Positions 12,470 to 24,357 of a stretch of 64,000 bases of DNA are shown in pieces (position 1 is the stretch's first letter; every line of letters begins with the position of its first letter). The position numbers were made by a program, and so were the translations under genes. The stretch is from Gnetum montanum (lineage: Eukaryota > Streptophyta > Gnetopsida > Gnetales > Gnetaceae), in the NCBI GenBank assembly GCA_015680685.1, contig MNCI01035006.1, positions 87,715 to 151,714 of the forward strand, read 5' to 3'. Below the pieces are notes generated by a model. That model had not been told where the DNA came from. It was given only the letters and a program-made list of their open reading frames with translations, and made no database searches.

Positions 12470-14309
12470 GATGAAAATTTGACTTTAGCAAAATCAATCC
12501 AAAATTAGTAACTTGAGCATTAGCATTAGTGAGTAAGGTACAAATTAGATGAATTAAATAATCACCAAATTCCAATTTATAGAAACAAGAAATAATGAAA
12601 TTCCATTTAATCTTATCATAAGCTTTAGCATAATCTAACTTACTAAAAGTAATATCCTATTTAGTATCAAAAGCCTACGAAATTCTCTTCCAAGATACTA
12701 TAACAATATTTAAGATATTTCTACCTTTCAGAGAACTAGTCTACTTAGGTCTGATGATATCTTTAATAATCTTTTGAATTTAGCAAGTTGTATATTTAGC
12801 TAAAATTTTATAAATATTGTTAAAAAGAGTAATAGGCCTTTAATTAACAATATGTTCAAGATCTCCATTATTAGGAAGAAGAAAAATCATACCTTTATTA
12901 ATATTTTTACTAAGAGAAACTTTTATAATGGCTTCTTGAAAAACATGAAAGAGATAATCTTCAACAACATTCGAATCCTTCTTAAAATATTTAATTGGAA
13001 AACCATTAGAACTTGGAGCATTACCATCTACTAAACTAAAGGTTGTTGCTTTGATTTCTTCTACTATGATTTTTGATTCAAGGATATTTTGATTTGCTTC
13101 TATTATAAAATGAAGAATATGTGTAATAAGGGCTTTGAAGATTTCCTTACTAAAGCCTTCATAAGAAAAATAGAAGAATAATGATTTGCTAAAAAACCAT
13201 TAATAGTATCAAGATTTATAATGATGGAATCATTTATATAAAGTAATTCCATTTTAGATGCTTGATTCTATCTTTTTAGAAATTTAAAAAATTTCATACA
13301 TGGTTCATCTTCAATTTTTAGTCAACCCATGCAACTATTAGTGAGAGTAGTGTTAGCTTCAAAAGAATCTTAACATTATTTAGCATAATAAGTTTTAGCC
13401 AAGTTTTTTTAAGTTTTAAAATCAAAAGGATTCTATTCTAAAATAATTTACATTTACTTAATAGATTCTTCAAAATTTTCTTCAACTTGACACTTATGCT
13501 TAGTAATTTACTTTCCAAATCATCTAGCATAATTTTTTACTCTATAAGTAGTTTGTTGCCATTGGTCAATCTAACCAATATCACTAATAGGCTTTTTTTC
13601 TACATTCAAGAAAAACTTTAAAATATTTTTTCATTAGATCCTGTGAACATATTAGGATTTATATGAAAAATATCATGCTTTTAAACCAAGGAAGAATTAT
13701 TTCCAAAGAGAAAAATGGTCTAGAAAAGAAACATTTAGATGTACTTCTACTTTTCTTGTATACTTCCAAAAAAAAAAAAAAACAAAACAAACAAACACGA
13801 GAGATGCAAAATATATCAAGATTACAATAAATTCTATCAATTCCTTATTGATAATTACACCAAGTAGGATGCTCTCATTTGAATGATGTGGGAATAAACA
13901 ACTAACTTCAAAAAGAAAATATTTTTATTTTAATTTACATCAATTTTTTTTCATGAGAAGATATATTAGGTGAAAGACCACTAAGTTTATCTAAGTGAAT
14001 TTCAACCATATTAAAATCACATCTAATAATCCAATGAACTTTAGATAGAGATAGAAGATATTTCTAAACCTTTGACCTATCTTTCAAATTATTAAAAACA
14101 TAAATATTATAGAGTCCAAAATATTCTTTTTTTCTACGAGTAGTAGAAGAAATAATATAGTTCTTTAAAATGCATTTACAAACAAAACAAGTATCATACA
14201 CTAAAATCTTAATTTCTTACAAGAAAAGAAATCTAGAAATAAATGTTAGTTTCAAAGATACTTACCAATAATATTTACTTGGGATTTATTAGAAAGATCC
14301 CAAATATTC
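12470..14309 (-). pseudogene. L1-type LINE fragment: endonuclease and reverse transcriptase
   Basis: Read from right to left. An apurinic-endonuclease-like start lies at about 14300 (SWNIWDLSNKSQVN, compare the usual SWN-x-R-G). DFNMVEIHLDKLSG follows at about 14010, corresponding to the GDFN block. RT motifs lie at about 13020-12620, including APSSNGFPIKYF, RPITLFNNIYKILAK and KLDYAKAYDKIKW. This is a non-LTR reverse transcriptase that copies element RNA at a nicked target. Stops are frequent. The RT is cut at 12470 by B1, so its catalytic FADD-type block is missing. The right end is cut at 14309 by element A, and the LINE resumes at 24358. Confidence 0.72.
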
Positions 14310-14314
14310 CATGA
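14310..14314. other. Target site duplication CATGA, left copy
   Basis: CATGA immediately before the 5' LTR of A is repeated at 24353-24357 immediately after the 3' LTR. A 5-bp duplication is the expected size for Ty3/gypsy integration. Confidence 0.85.
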
Positions 14315-15169
14315 TGGTAAATCATGTTTTTTTATACACTTCAATATCAGAGTGGCCACGATATCGAGTATGAGATATCATGGCCCAAGATGTGATATTG
14401 TATATTCGATATCGCAGGGTTACTCCCGGGTCTATAAATACAGCCCTCGAGCACATGATTGAGAGTAGTTTTTGGTAGTTAAGTAGCGAAACTCTTGCAG
14501 TTTGTTCATTCGAGAGTTAGAATATTTTCCAAGTGCCCACAGTAGGAGGTCTAAGTGTGAATGGACATTTATTCAAGCATTGATGTACTTGAACACACCA
14601 TTGTGTTGGCAATAAAGATGAACTCTTTGATTCATCGTTGTAGCACTTGAGACTTTCTTTCTTATGAATTTATATATTGTGATTTCATGCAATTCACATT
14701 AATGTTGTTTATGCAGTAATTAATTTTGATTAATCAAGAAAATCATTAAAATACACAAGCATGACCCCTTCGAACATATGTGTAACACTTGGTAGCTTAG
14801 AAATGACTAGCATTTGACAACACAGTAGTGTTTACATAGAGTTTAGCATGTGTCTGGGAAGTGGGAATAGTTACTTGTGTTAGGCTAGAATAGATCATAG
14901 TTTCTTAACACTTACTCACTCTCACTTCCATTCTTGTTATAGGCAAATAAATTGATAAAACACAAAATAATAAAAATCTTACGCCTCAATCACACTTAAC
15001 CATACAATTGCATTCCACAAGTGGGATTGAGAAGACAATGAATGGACAACACACATGCACTATTTAGCTCTAGCGTACTTAGTAATTATAGTTTGTGGAA
15101 TTCAATTAGATTGCATGTTAAGGCCTATGATTCGTATGGTTGGGCATAGGGGTACCTTGCCACTCATCA
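14315..15169 (+). repeat. 5' LTR of element A
   Basis: It begins TGGTAAATCATG and ends CTCATCA. U3 carries four degenerate GATATC boxes (14355-14416) just before a TATAAATA box at 14433-14440. AATAAA follows at 14611-14616, near a GTTGTAGCACTTGAG stretch, giving an R region of roughly 170-200 bases. It pairs with 23504-24352. Confidence 0.9.
14355..14440 (+). promoter_or_regulatory. U3 GATATC boxes and TATA box of LTR A
   Basis: Boxes read CGATATCG, GAGATATCA, GTGATATTG and CGATATCGC, followed 16 bp later by TATAAATA. The matching 3' LTR region (23535-23629) has the same four positions with C/T and G/A differences, which suggests the originals were CpG-containing palindromes near CGCGATATCGCG. 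The role as RNA polymerase II promoter elements is inferred from the TATA and LTR context. Confidence 0.6.
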
Positions 15170-15170
15170 T

Positions 15171-15188
15171 TGGTGTCATTGCTAGGGA
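15171..15188 (+). other. Primer-binding site of element A (tRNA-Asp)
   Basis: TGGTGTCATTGCTAGGGA lies one base after the LTR. It matches the complement of the plant tRNA-Asp 3' end, TGGCGCCGTTGCCGGGGA, except for transitions. tRNA-Asp is a known primer for Athila/Tat-type elements. Confidence 0.85.
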
Positions 15189-15337
15189 CTATAGTTCTAC
15201 GTGTGCTATCTAAATTAAGTGAAACTTAGTAACCTCATTGTTTGAATCCTAAGAGTCAAATCTTACGAAAACAAAAATTATTATTATAATTAAATTAAAC
15301 CTTAACTACACACTACCTATAAGTTCATTAACACAAA

Positions 15338-17600
15338 ATGTCTTCTTCTCATAAGAGCCCATCTCCACCTAGGGCAGTCTGGGTGCCTTAGCAATACGAG
15401 GTGGTATATGCTCATCTCGATGAGTATGTACCCAACTTCACCTTCATCTTGCATTAAGATGAACTGCTGCAGTGGGATGACATGGAAGGAAACATTGTGT
15501 TGCCACCCAATCGATCTGTTCCAACGATGCTCCAGCTAATGCTCACATGACATGGGCTTCAACATGTTCATGGAGAGTACAAGATGCGAGATCCTGATTT
15601 AAGGGATTATCATCTCATTGAAGCACAAAGATTAAGGGATTGTTAACTGGAGCACCAACATGAGCTTGTGAAGGGTAAGGGGTCAAACAATTTTCCACCT
15701 CTGCTTGCCCATTTTATGTAGGTGGCCACTTCTTTAGTGATTCTCCTCTCTTTGAATTTTTTTAGGGATCCCTCAACTAGAATGTGCAATCCACAATTCA
15801 TAATCCAGGTTTTGGTCAAAATGGATCTAATGACAAAAATGGATCCAGAGAGGCAAGTCATGATAAGGGGAAAAATTGTGATCGTGAGAATTGAAGGAAG
15901 GATGATAGGCATTAGCATGAAGCAAGTTCTCCTTGATCTTCTCCTTCATCGTCTTCTTCTTCTTCATCTGGCTTAGATTGTGGCCATCGAAGGAATAACT
16001 ATGATGGAGGTGATCAACTGGACTAGAACAACAGAAGGGACCATCAGGATAGTTATGACTGAAGACATGGGTAATTTAGAGAGACCCATCATCAAGAAAA
16101 AAGGGCTAGTGGAGAGCATCGTAGGCACCATCACCATGGCCTTGATGAACCTCTACTTGCCAGTTGGGGCATGTTGAACATTGCAGAGGCCGTGAGGATT
16201 CCAGTAAGGCATGTGAAGGATAGTAGAATAAAATGGTTGAACATGAACAACATCCCTCAGTTTGAGGGAGGATATGATGCTGATCCACAAAATCATCTTT
16301 AGGGATTCTAAGATGCATGTGCCTTTTGAAAACAACTAGTAGAAGCTGAAATTATTTCCAAGGACACTCATAAAGGAAGTAGAAAATTGGTATCGATCCT
16401 TGGAACTAGAATCAATCAGGCAGTGGAGTATGATGTTGGAATTGTTCAATGAAAAATATCAAATGTACTCCCAAGTATCCAATCTAGGGAAGCAGATTCA
16501 AGGGTGAAAACAAGGAAATCATGAGCGCTTGGATGCTACTATTGGTTGATACTACTCTCTGTTGCATAGATGCCCTAGACATGGATACTCTTAGCTTGAT
16601 TAGCTTCACCATATCATAGATGGGTTGTGGTCTGAAACAAGGAAAACCCTTGGTGTTTATGCTCAAGGGAGATTGACAAAGTTAAGCACTCATTAGATTC
16701 AAAAGTTAATGGAGCAGGTAGCCAAGGAGGAGGAGGGAGAACTAAGAAAATAAGAAAGTGTAGAGGAATACAACAGGGATCCTTCTATTTGAAAAATGAG
16801 GGTTCGATTTTGTGACAGTGAGGATAAATTAACCAAAGATGAGGTGGCTAATTAGAAAACCTTGCCACTCCAGAAATTGCAATATGAAATCATGGCTAAG
16901 GTTGACCAATTATGGGACTCTATGAACAACAAGTTTCAAGTTGTCTTAAAAATTGCTGAAGAGTCCAAGGAGTAAAGTGGTGAGCATGAGCACCAGAGAC
17001 GTAAGGAAACTGAATGTGCCATATCTAAGGGTAAGGGTAAAATGGTTACAATAGATATGGCTCCAGATAGTGACTTAGATGATGATGGTGGGTGTGATGT
17101 CTACCAGTATGAATATCCTAAGGGATGTTACCCAATTGTGTCACACTTGTAGGAATCTGGGGTGTATGCCTTACATCCATGACTTGTACAAAGGCAAACT
17201 CCGAAAAGATTACCTTATCAATAAGGCAACACTCAATAGTTCCACCAACGGTAATAGTACTATCCAAGTGAAACTCCATTGCAACCTTACGAATTGTACC
17301 AATAGTGGCAGCAACCAGAATCATGGGCGTTGCCACCTCTAAGACAACAGTATCCTTACTGGCAACCAGATCCCTATGGTTACTATGTTCAGCAACCTTC
17401 ATCTCCATAAGACTCCTCTGGTCATGTTGCTACTTACCAACTTCATCACTACCCTCCTAAAGTACACCAATCACCCTATCCAAGGAGGGATGCCACCTAC
17501 TATCCTCATGCACCTCCTGTTCTTGCACCTACTTCTCCATCTCCTACATAGCTACCACCTACTCCATCCATGCAGGGTGAATTACCTACCTAACCACAAT
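15338..17600 (+). pseudogene. Decayed gag of element A
   Basis: The start ATG at 15338 gives MSSSHKSPSP. The early block VPNFTFILH then EGNIVLPP matches B1. A Ser-rich linker encoded around 15930-15975 is also found in B2. The core domain starts near 16230 (NIPQFEGGYDADPQNHL), and stops then appear where the B2 copy has Gln. A segment at 16610-16670 (HHIIDGLWSETRKTLGVYAQ) matches B2 and B3. The C-terminal part includes DVYQYEYPKGCYP (about 17095-17135) and a Tyr/Pro/Gln-rich tail to about 17590. Gag forms the particle that packages the RNA. Several frameshifts and many stops make it inactive. Confidence 0.75.
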
Positions 17601-17722
17601 AAAAAAACGCTATGAGGATGGTTAATTTGCAACTGGTTAACCTACTAAGCACGTTAGCAAAACGAACAAAGAAAAGACCCTTTTTCTGATCTCATAGTCC
17701 ACCAAAACCCTCAGACACATTA

Positions 17723-18240
17723 GTGGTTGGTAACGATGCTCCTCCACCTTCCTCTATCTCACCTTTATCTGAGTCCCCTTCAAACCAAAATCCCTCTCCA
17801 ATTGATAATGTAATGCTGACTCATGTTGTATTTGATTGGATTCAAGTTGGTAACTTGCCCAGAAAGTTAGCTGATCCCAAGAGTCCCCTAGTATATTTGA
17901 AAATTGTTGGAAATGAGCCTTGTAAAGATCTTGTTGACTTTGGTTCTAGTGTTAATTTGATCTTGCATGAGATGTACACAATGTGGAACCTTCCTCCCTT
18001 AAAGAAGAACAACATCTAGCTAGAATTGACGGACTAGTCCATCACTATTCCATTGAGATTGGTAGAGGACATCATAACCACTATTTGTGGGTGGTCATAT
18101 TCCACTGACTTTCTAGTAATAAAGGTGGAAAACTATAAGGGGGATTTTCCAATTATTATGTGAAGGGCATGGTTAAGCATAGTTGATGCCAAAATGGGCA
18201 TTAGAGATCTTTCCTTGGAGATATAAAAAAAGTGAATTTG
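17723..18240 (+). pseudogene. Decayed aspartic protease of element A
   Basis: An open stretch from 17723 leads into LADPKSPLVYLKIVG and then LVDFGSSVNL at 17930-17959. Active retropepsins have D-S/T-G at this point; here the reading is D-F-G, so the catalytic triad is altered. The tail RAWLSIVDAKMGIRDL (about 18170-18220) follows, as in B1. The enzyme would normally cut the Gag-Pol precursor into mature proteins. Stops occur after NNI (18019) and in the later blocks. Confidence 0.72.
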
Positions 18241-18589
18241 AAAAGATTGAGAAGAAGAGGATTCCATGTATCATGTATAGTAATTCAACGTGCCATTGTG
18301 TGTAGAAGTTATGGTTAGTAAAGTGAACATCTATCTTTGCATGCAAGCAGTGTGCAATAGAAGCTAAAATCCAAAGATGTCTGTATGTAGCATCCATAAA
18401 TTAGAAAGGCACCCAACAAATGACAACTGATTCTAGTAGCAATACATTATGCATGGAACCTAGTGAGGGCCTAATGTACGAATATGTTGCAAGTATGAAT
18501 AAACTCAAGCAAGTTCATCACAAGCTCTTCAAAGGAGTAAATGATGATGTCAATTGGGGATAGCTGGAGATTCCTGACAATTTTAAAAA

Positions 18590-20100
18590 AGAGCCCCTTG
18601 AATTTAAGACACTACCAGCTATAATGGAGTATGTGTTCTTGAAAAATGAAAGGTCGGTCATCAGTAATGCCAAGCTTGCTGTAGAACAAAAGAAAATATT
18701 GATGAGGGTTGTGGAAAATGGTCAGTAACCTTTGCATGGTCATATTTTGAGCTCACTAGAATAGATCTAAGAATATGGTAGCACTGAATATACATTGATC
18801 CCATCGTTAAGTTGAAATGATAGCTATAGCAGTGTTGGAATCTCAATTTAAAGTAGATTGTCAAAGAGGAGATTGAACAACTCCTCAAGGTGGGATTCAT
18901 CTACCTTGTCACAAACAATGGGTGGGTCAGTCCAATCATGATTGTACCCAAGAAAGGAGGCAAATGGCGGGTATGCATTGACTTTCAGCTACTCAACAGG
19001 GAAACTTTCAAATATCATTTTTTGTTTCTTTTTGTCGACCAAGTGCTAGACACCATTTTTGGGCACAACTATTACAGCTTTCTGGATGGTTATAATGGCT
19101 ATAACCAAATTTGGATTGCACCAGAAAACTAGGCAAAGACAGCTTTCACTAGCTCTTGGGGAACTTTCACTTATTGTCAGATGCCATTCAGTCTATGTAA
19201 TGCCCTAGCCACATTTCAACAATTAGTCTTGAGCATTTTCCAACAACAGATCAGTAACAAGGTACAAGTTTTCATGGATGACTTTTCTACCTACAGAGCT
19301 ACGTTCAAGCAAGCCTTGGATTGTCTTGAGTAGGTGTTGAAGAGATGTGTCAAAACAAACCTCTAGTTTAATTGGTAAAAGAGCCATCTTATGGTCTAGG
19401 AAGGCATAGTCTTGGGGCACTGTATCTCAAAAGCAGGAATCGAGGTAGACCTTGGAAAAATAAGGGGCATTTAAAGAATAACTCATTAACCTAAAATAGT
19501 TAAAGAACTATGACCATTCCTTGGTCATATTGGCTACTACTAGCATTTCATCAAGAATTTTTCCAAAATTTCCAAGTCATTGGTGGAATTGACAAAGAAA
19601 GATGCATCGTTTTTTTGGATGCTTGCATGTGAAATAGCATTTCAACAACTAAAGTAGAAGCTTGTTGAAACCCTAATTCTATAAGCGCCTGATTGGTCTA
19701 GGCTATTGCATGTGATGACTGATGCATTAAATTATTCTTTGGGGGCAGTGCTTATGCAGATGGATGATCAAAAACATATTACATTTACTATGCAAGCTGA
19801 AGCATTGTAGGTGAACAGCTGAGCTACACCACGACAGAACAAGAGTTGATGGCAGTGGTAGTTTCCTTAGAGAAGTTCAGGAACTATGTGCTTGGATATA
19901 AAGTGTTTATGCACATAGATAATAGCATCATCTAGTTTCTAATGAATAAACTAATGGTGAGCCCTCGTGTCATATGATGGCTCATGATCTTGTAAGAGTT
20001 CGATCTCACAATGGTAGATTGAAAAGGTGTGGAGAATATGGTCACAAATCACTTATAGTGACTAAGATGGGATGACAATGAGAAAGAAAGTCTTTTATCT
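18590..20100 (+). pseudogene. Decayed reverse transcriptase and RNase H of element A
   Basis: RT begins with IEQLLKVGFIY (about 18868). It continues through SPIMIVPKKGGKWRVCIDF (18930-18990), the palm entry LDGYNGYNQIWIAPEN (19083-19130), TAFTSSWGTFTYCQMPFSL (19140-19196) and the catalytic block VFMDDFS at 19268-19288, so the two Asp residues are still present. RNase H lies at about 19700-20050. In it LLHVMTDALNYSLGAVLMQ has Leu where the usual TDAS has Ser, and LMAVVVSLEKFRNYVLGYK follows. Together these enzymes make the DNA copy and remove its RNA template. At least ten stops and several frameshifts are visible, so only the history is preserved. Confidence 0.85.
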
Positions 20101-20199
20101 GATTAGTTCCCTGACGAATCTCTCCTTACAGGGGTTATTAAGGCACAAATGCTCGATGAACCAAAATGGTATGACACCATCCTCACTTAATCTACTTAA

Positions 20200-21517
20200 G
20201 TAAGAATTGCCGCAAGAGCTGGACACTTGAGAGAAATAATAGTTTCTTCATCAGGTCAAGCATTTCATAGAAATTAATAGAAACCTTTACAAAGTCTATC
20301 TCGATGGCCTGGTACGCTAGTGTGCCCCTAACATGGACCAATTTCGTGTTCTCTAAGATGCTCATGAAGGCCTTTGTGGAGGCCATTATGCTAGGAGATG
20401 CACAACCATAAAAATCCTCATGGCAAGATATTATTGGCCAATAATCTTCAAGGATAAACATCAATTTGTCTGCGCTTGTGATCATTGTCAGAGGGATGGT
20501 AGAATGATAGCTCAAATGGAGGGGCCACAATAATGGATTCAACTTCTTGAGTCATTCGATATTTGGGGCATTGACTTTATGGGTCCCATCACATGTTTAT
20601 CAAATGGAAAGGCATATATCATAGTCACAGTTGACTATTGCACCAAGTGGGCAAAAGTAGTAGCCGTCATCAACTGTACATCCACCACTGCTATTCGGTT
20701 TGTACAAAAAAATATCATAAACAAGTTTGGTATGCCTCATGTGTTAATTTCAGATAATGAAACTCATTTTATAGGTGCCACTTTCCAAAAACTTATGCAG
20801 TGCTTGGAGATTGAGCATAAACTCACAACACCATATCACCCCCAAGCCAATGGTCAAGCTAAGGTCACTAATAAGGAGATTACAAAAATTTTAGGGTGCA
20901 CCATTAGCAAATACCAAAGGGACTAGAGCACCAAATTAAATGATGCCCTTTGGACCTATCGCTCCACATGGAAGCTTCCCATAGGTTATTCTCCCTATGA
21001 GCTTTTGTACAGAAAACTACCAACACTACCCATCTAATTCAAGTTCCATACACTCTCTATAGCCTGTGACCTTGACCTAAATCTAAGTCTAGCATAGAAA
21101 GAATGATTAATGAACCTCAACTTGCTAGAAGAAAGTCGGTTAATGGCCCTGTTATCCAATGAAATGCATAAGGCATTCAACAAGAAATGCCATGACATCA
21201 CAATAAGAAAAGTCAAGTTTTAACTAGGAGACAAGGTCCTCTATTGGAATCCTGCACATGTACTCCAATGAACCAAATTTCAAACATTATGGAAAGGACC
21301 TTACATTATTGATGAGAATTTTTCATTTGGGATCATGATTATCTATAAAATTGATAGCCCAAACAAGAAACAATTAGTCAACATCCAACAAGTAAAACCT
21401 TTCTATGAGCCTAAGCCAACCAACTCAACAAACACCTCGCTAGATGGACAACCACCCTTAATTTTTTGGATCTATTCCTTCCAACTCAGTCATGGGGGAG
21501 ATGGCCACCCATACTAA
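20200..21517 (+). pseudogene. Decayed integrase of element A
   Basis: The zinc-binding part reads HEGLCGGHYARR (about 20367-20402) and later CDHCQRDGR (about 20476-20502), so an H-H-C-C set is visible. In the catalytic core the first Asp is in GIDFMGP (codon 20573-20575) and the second in ISDNETHF (20753-20755). The third position, normally Glu in a GQAE-type block, is Lys (20861-20863), so the D-D-E triad is broken. The C-terminal part contains LGDKVLYWNPAHV (about 21225-21263), typical of the gypsy GPY/F-side domain, and runs to a stop at 21517. The enzyme would insert the DNA copy into the genome. Confidence 0.85.
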
Positions 21518-23492
21518 CACTTTACGTGGCTCAGTTTTTTAACTTTTTTGTTTTACACGTTTTTAGTTTTACAACTTTTTATTTTCATATTATTTGTTTT
21601 ACATATTTGTTTTACATCTTTTTATTTTTTAGGTTATTGATCTTTTTTCAGTTTTTTTACACCATCATTAATATATTTGATATTTATTGCATAATATTTT
21701 ACTTTCTTTTATATCTTCTTATGTTTGATGTGTTTCTCTACTCTTTCTGCTAATAAGGTGTTAGGTACAATGGTAATGTGCTACTTGATGGTGGTATGTT
21801 TCATTTGTAATTTGATTATTGATGTCTAGTTTCTGACTTTGAATGTTGTTATTGATGACTGGGACATGGTTTCTTTTCATGTAACAGGTAATGAGTCCAC
21901 ATCATCCACCCATCCACATACTCTATGCTTTTCTTTGTTTTGGAGATGTGTAGTCCCTTCTTCATTAATGCAACTTTAATAAATTGGTGACTTGTGTAGT
22001 TTCTGGAATTGGGAAGGAATCAAAGGTTTGAATAGGGTGTGGCTTCAAAAGAATGTAGTATTCTTTGTGCTTTTCTATTTTCCTATGTGTGGGAGTGTTC
22101 TCATGAGCTTCTCATTATTCTGTGTTATTTCACAATAGGAAGTCAAATAAGTCCTTACATTGTGTGGGCCTCATCAAAGAAAAAAAAAGATGAGGATTCA
22201 AAGCACACCCCTTGGACAAAATAAATGCAAAAATGCATGGGTCTTTGCATGGTGTGGTTCCCATTCAAAAAAAAAAACATGGGAATTCAAAGCATACCCC
22301 TTAGACCAAATAAAAGGGCTCCAAGCACCGGTTATGAGACTTATCTTATCTCCTCTAACTAAGGACCTTTCTTACTCCCTACTTTCTCTCCATTGTGGAA
22401 TGGTGGTTGTTTCATGGGAGCATTCTTGTGTCTCAGGGGATGGACTAGCCTTACAATGTCAATGTGAAGTCACTAAAAGTGGTTGGTTTAAGGATGGATC
22501 CTATCGAGTCATTTAATCACAAACTTCACAAGGGACTTCATGTAACCATAATTAGAAACTCCATTTCATTATCTCTCTCTTCCATCTATGCTTTTCTTGC
22601 CTCACCTCACTGCCGATTTCATGTTTTGATTCAATGTTTTGGTTTGATGTGTTGGGTTTCTCAGCCAGCTTCTTATGGGTTTTTGTAGTTAACTTTCTGT
22701 AATCATTAATCATCTATGGAGCCCATGGATTCCTTGGTTTGAAGTTATGCAAGGGCATAAAAGGCTCATGCTTGCTTTAGGAAGGACCCACCTGCATATC
22801 TTTTGGTGTGGTTAGGTTAAGCTCTTTACCCTTAGACATTGTTACAATCAAATTCATTTTATTTATCCCATCCATTCCATCCAATTGTATGCATCTTTAC
22901 AACTATTTTTAGTGAAATTCTTCTTTTTATTATTGTGAATTTTTATACCCTTTTTTCAGTATTCCTTGTGATAAGCTTTTTTTGAATTTTATGGACCACT
23001 TCTCTTACTTAACCCATTCGTCAGTCTTTCAACTAACACTATCAAGTAACCAATCTATCACAATCAGAACTTAGCTAGATAAAATCACTGATGAGACAAG
23101 GTATTTAGCTATTATTTGTTACACTTTATATACCAATCCTTGATTTTGTTGTGATTGCAGTGGGGAGCATGAACTGGAAGTGGACTATCTTCACCAAGGA
23201 GGATGCAACAATATCACTCATAGGAGATTGTTCAAGACAGTTGGATCTTTTCTACCTCTCCCTCATTCTTTTATTGTCAAGAGGGGTTGGATGTCCATTG
23301 GATCCAAGGGTGTTCTTTCCTATTGTCATGAACACCTAGTTTTGTACAAAATTGTAATGTTGTATGCTCGAGCACTTTTGTATTTGTTTATTTTCTCTAT
23401 GTCACTCTACATATTAGTTGAATAGTCCACATTTAATATATTTTGTAAGGGACTTGTTCCTCTTCTATACTCAAGGATGAGTTTTCATTCAG
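21518..23492 (+). other. Long 3' untranslated region of element A
   Basis: No protein family is recognised in this 2-kb stretch between integrase and the polypurine tract. The first 230 bp are very T-rich. Short open frames (for example 22160-22516 and 23151-23339) show no motif. The junction near 23160 (TTTTGTTGTGATTGCAG followed by TGGGG) resembles a splice acceptor, but no matching exon structure is evident. Long 3' untranslated regions are common in Tat/Athila elements. Confidence 0.5.
22157..22316 (+). repeat. Direct duplication in the 3' UTR of element A
   Basis: Two adjacent units of about 85-95 bp begin with GTGTGGG or GTGTGG, followed by an A-run. They share CAAAGCACACCCCTTGGACA in the first and CAAAGCATACCCCTTAGACC in the second. 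Each ends near AAATAAA. They differ by transitions and small indels. Confidence 0.65.
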
Positions 23493-23503
23493 TTGTGGGG
23501 GTA
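23491..23503 (+). other. Polypurine tract of element A
   Basis: AGTTGTGGGGGTA ends immediately before the 3' LTR, with a run of five G. The tracts of B2 (minus TCATGAGGGTA) and B3 (minus TCATGGGGGTG) are similar. This is where plus-strand DNA synthesis would be primed. Confidence 0.7.
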
Positions 23504-24352
23504 TGATAAATCATTATTTTTCATACACTCCGATATTGGAGTGGCCGTGATATTGGGTACGTGATATCGCAACTCAAGATTCAATATCGTACATTTGATA
23601 CCATAGGGTTACTCTCGAGTCTATAAATATAGCCCTCGGGTGCACAATTAAGAGTAGTTTTTGGTAGTCAAGTAGTGAAACTCTTGCAATTTGTTCATTT
23701 GAGAGTTAGAATATTTTCCAAGTGCCCAGAGTAGGAGGTCTAAGTGTGAATGGACCTTTATTCAAGCATTGATGTACTTGAACACACCATTGTGTTGGCA
23801 ATAAAGATGAACTCTTTGAGTCATCCTTGTAGCACTTGAGACTTTCTTTCTTATGCATTTATATATTGTGATTTCATGTAATTCACATTAATTTTTTTAT
23901 GCAGTAATTAATTTTGATTAATCAAGCAACTCATTAAAATACACAAGCATGACCCTTTTGAACATATATGTGAGACTTGGTAGCTCAGAAACAGCTAGCG
24001 TTTGACAACCTAGTAGTGTTTACATAGAGTTTAGGATGTGTCTGGGAAGTGGGAATGGTTACTTATGTTAGGCTAGAATAGATCATAGTTTCTTAACACT
24101 TACTCACTTTCACTTTCGTTCTTGTTCTAGGCAAATAAATTGATAAAACATAAAATAATAAAAATCTTACACCTCAGTCATACTTAACCATTGCATTTCA
24201 CAAGTGGGATTGGGAAGACAATGAATGGACAACACACATGCATTGTTTAGCTCTAGCGTACTTAGTAATTATAGTTTGCGAAATTCGATTGGATCGCAAA
24301 TGAACGCCTGTGATTCTTATGGTTGGATGTAGGGATACCTCGTTTCTCATCA
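23504..24352 (+). repeat. 3' LTR of element A
   Basis: It begins TGATAAATCATT and ends TTTCTCATCA. TATAAATA lies at 23622-23629 and AATAAA at 23800-23805, matching the 5' LTR layout. By eye, most differences from the 5' LTR are C/T or G/A changes, concentrated in the GATATC boxes of U3; the R-U5 part is better preserved. Confidence 0.9.
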
Positions 24353-24357
24353 CATGA
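24353..24357. other. Target site duplication CATGA, right copy
   Basis: Identical to the 5 bp before the 5' LTR of A. Confidence 0.85.

Larger units (their letters stand above)
14315..24352 (+). mobile_element. Complete but dead Ty3/gypsy retrotransposon A
   Basis: In order: LTR 14315-15169, primer-binding site, gag, protease, reverse transcriptase, RNase H, integrase, a 2-kb untranslated region, polypurine tract, and LTR 23504-24352, flanked by CATGA. The order RT-RNase H-integrase defines Ty3/gypsy. The tRNA-Asp primer site and long 3' untranslated region fit the Athila/Tat side of the family, which is an inference. The two LTRs align without gaps at the start, and by eye about nine in ten bases agree. 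Every coding frame is interrupted, and the host sequence on both sides is the same LINE. Confidence 0.9.

Noticed and set aside
13769-13797. A-run that could be a LINE poly(A) tail
   Set aside because: It is inside the endonuclease region and on the wrong strand for the tail; more likely a slippage expansion.
20192-20542. Minus-strand open frame of 116 codons
   Set aside because: Antisense to the integrase zinc domain of A.
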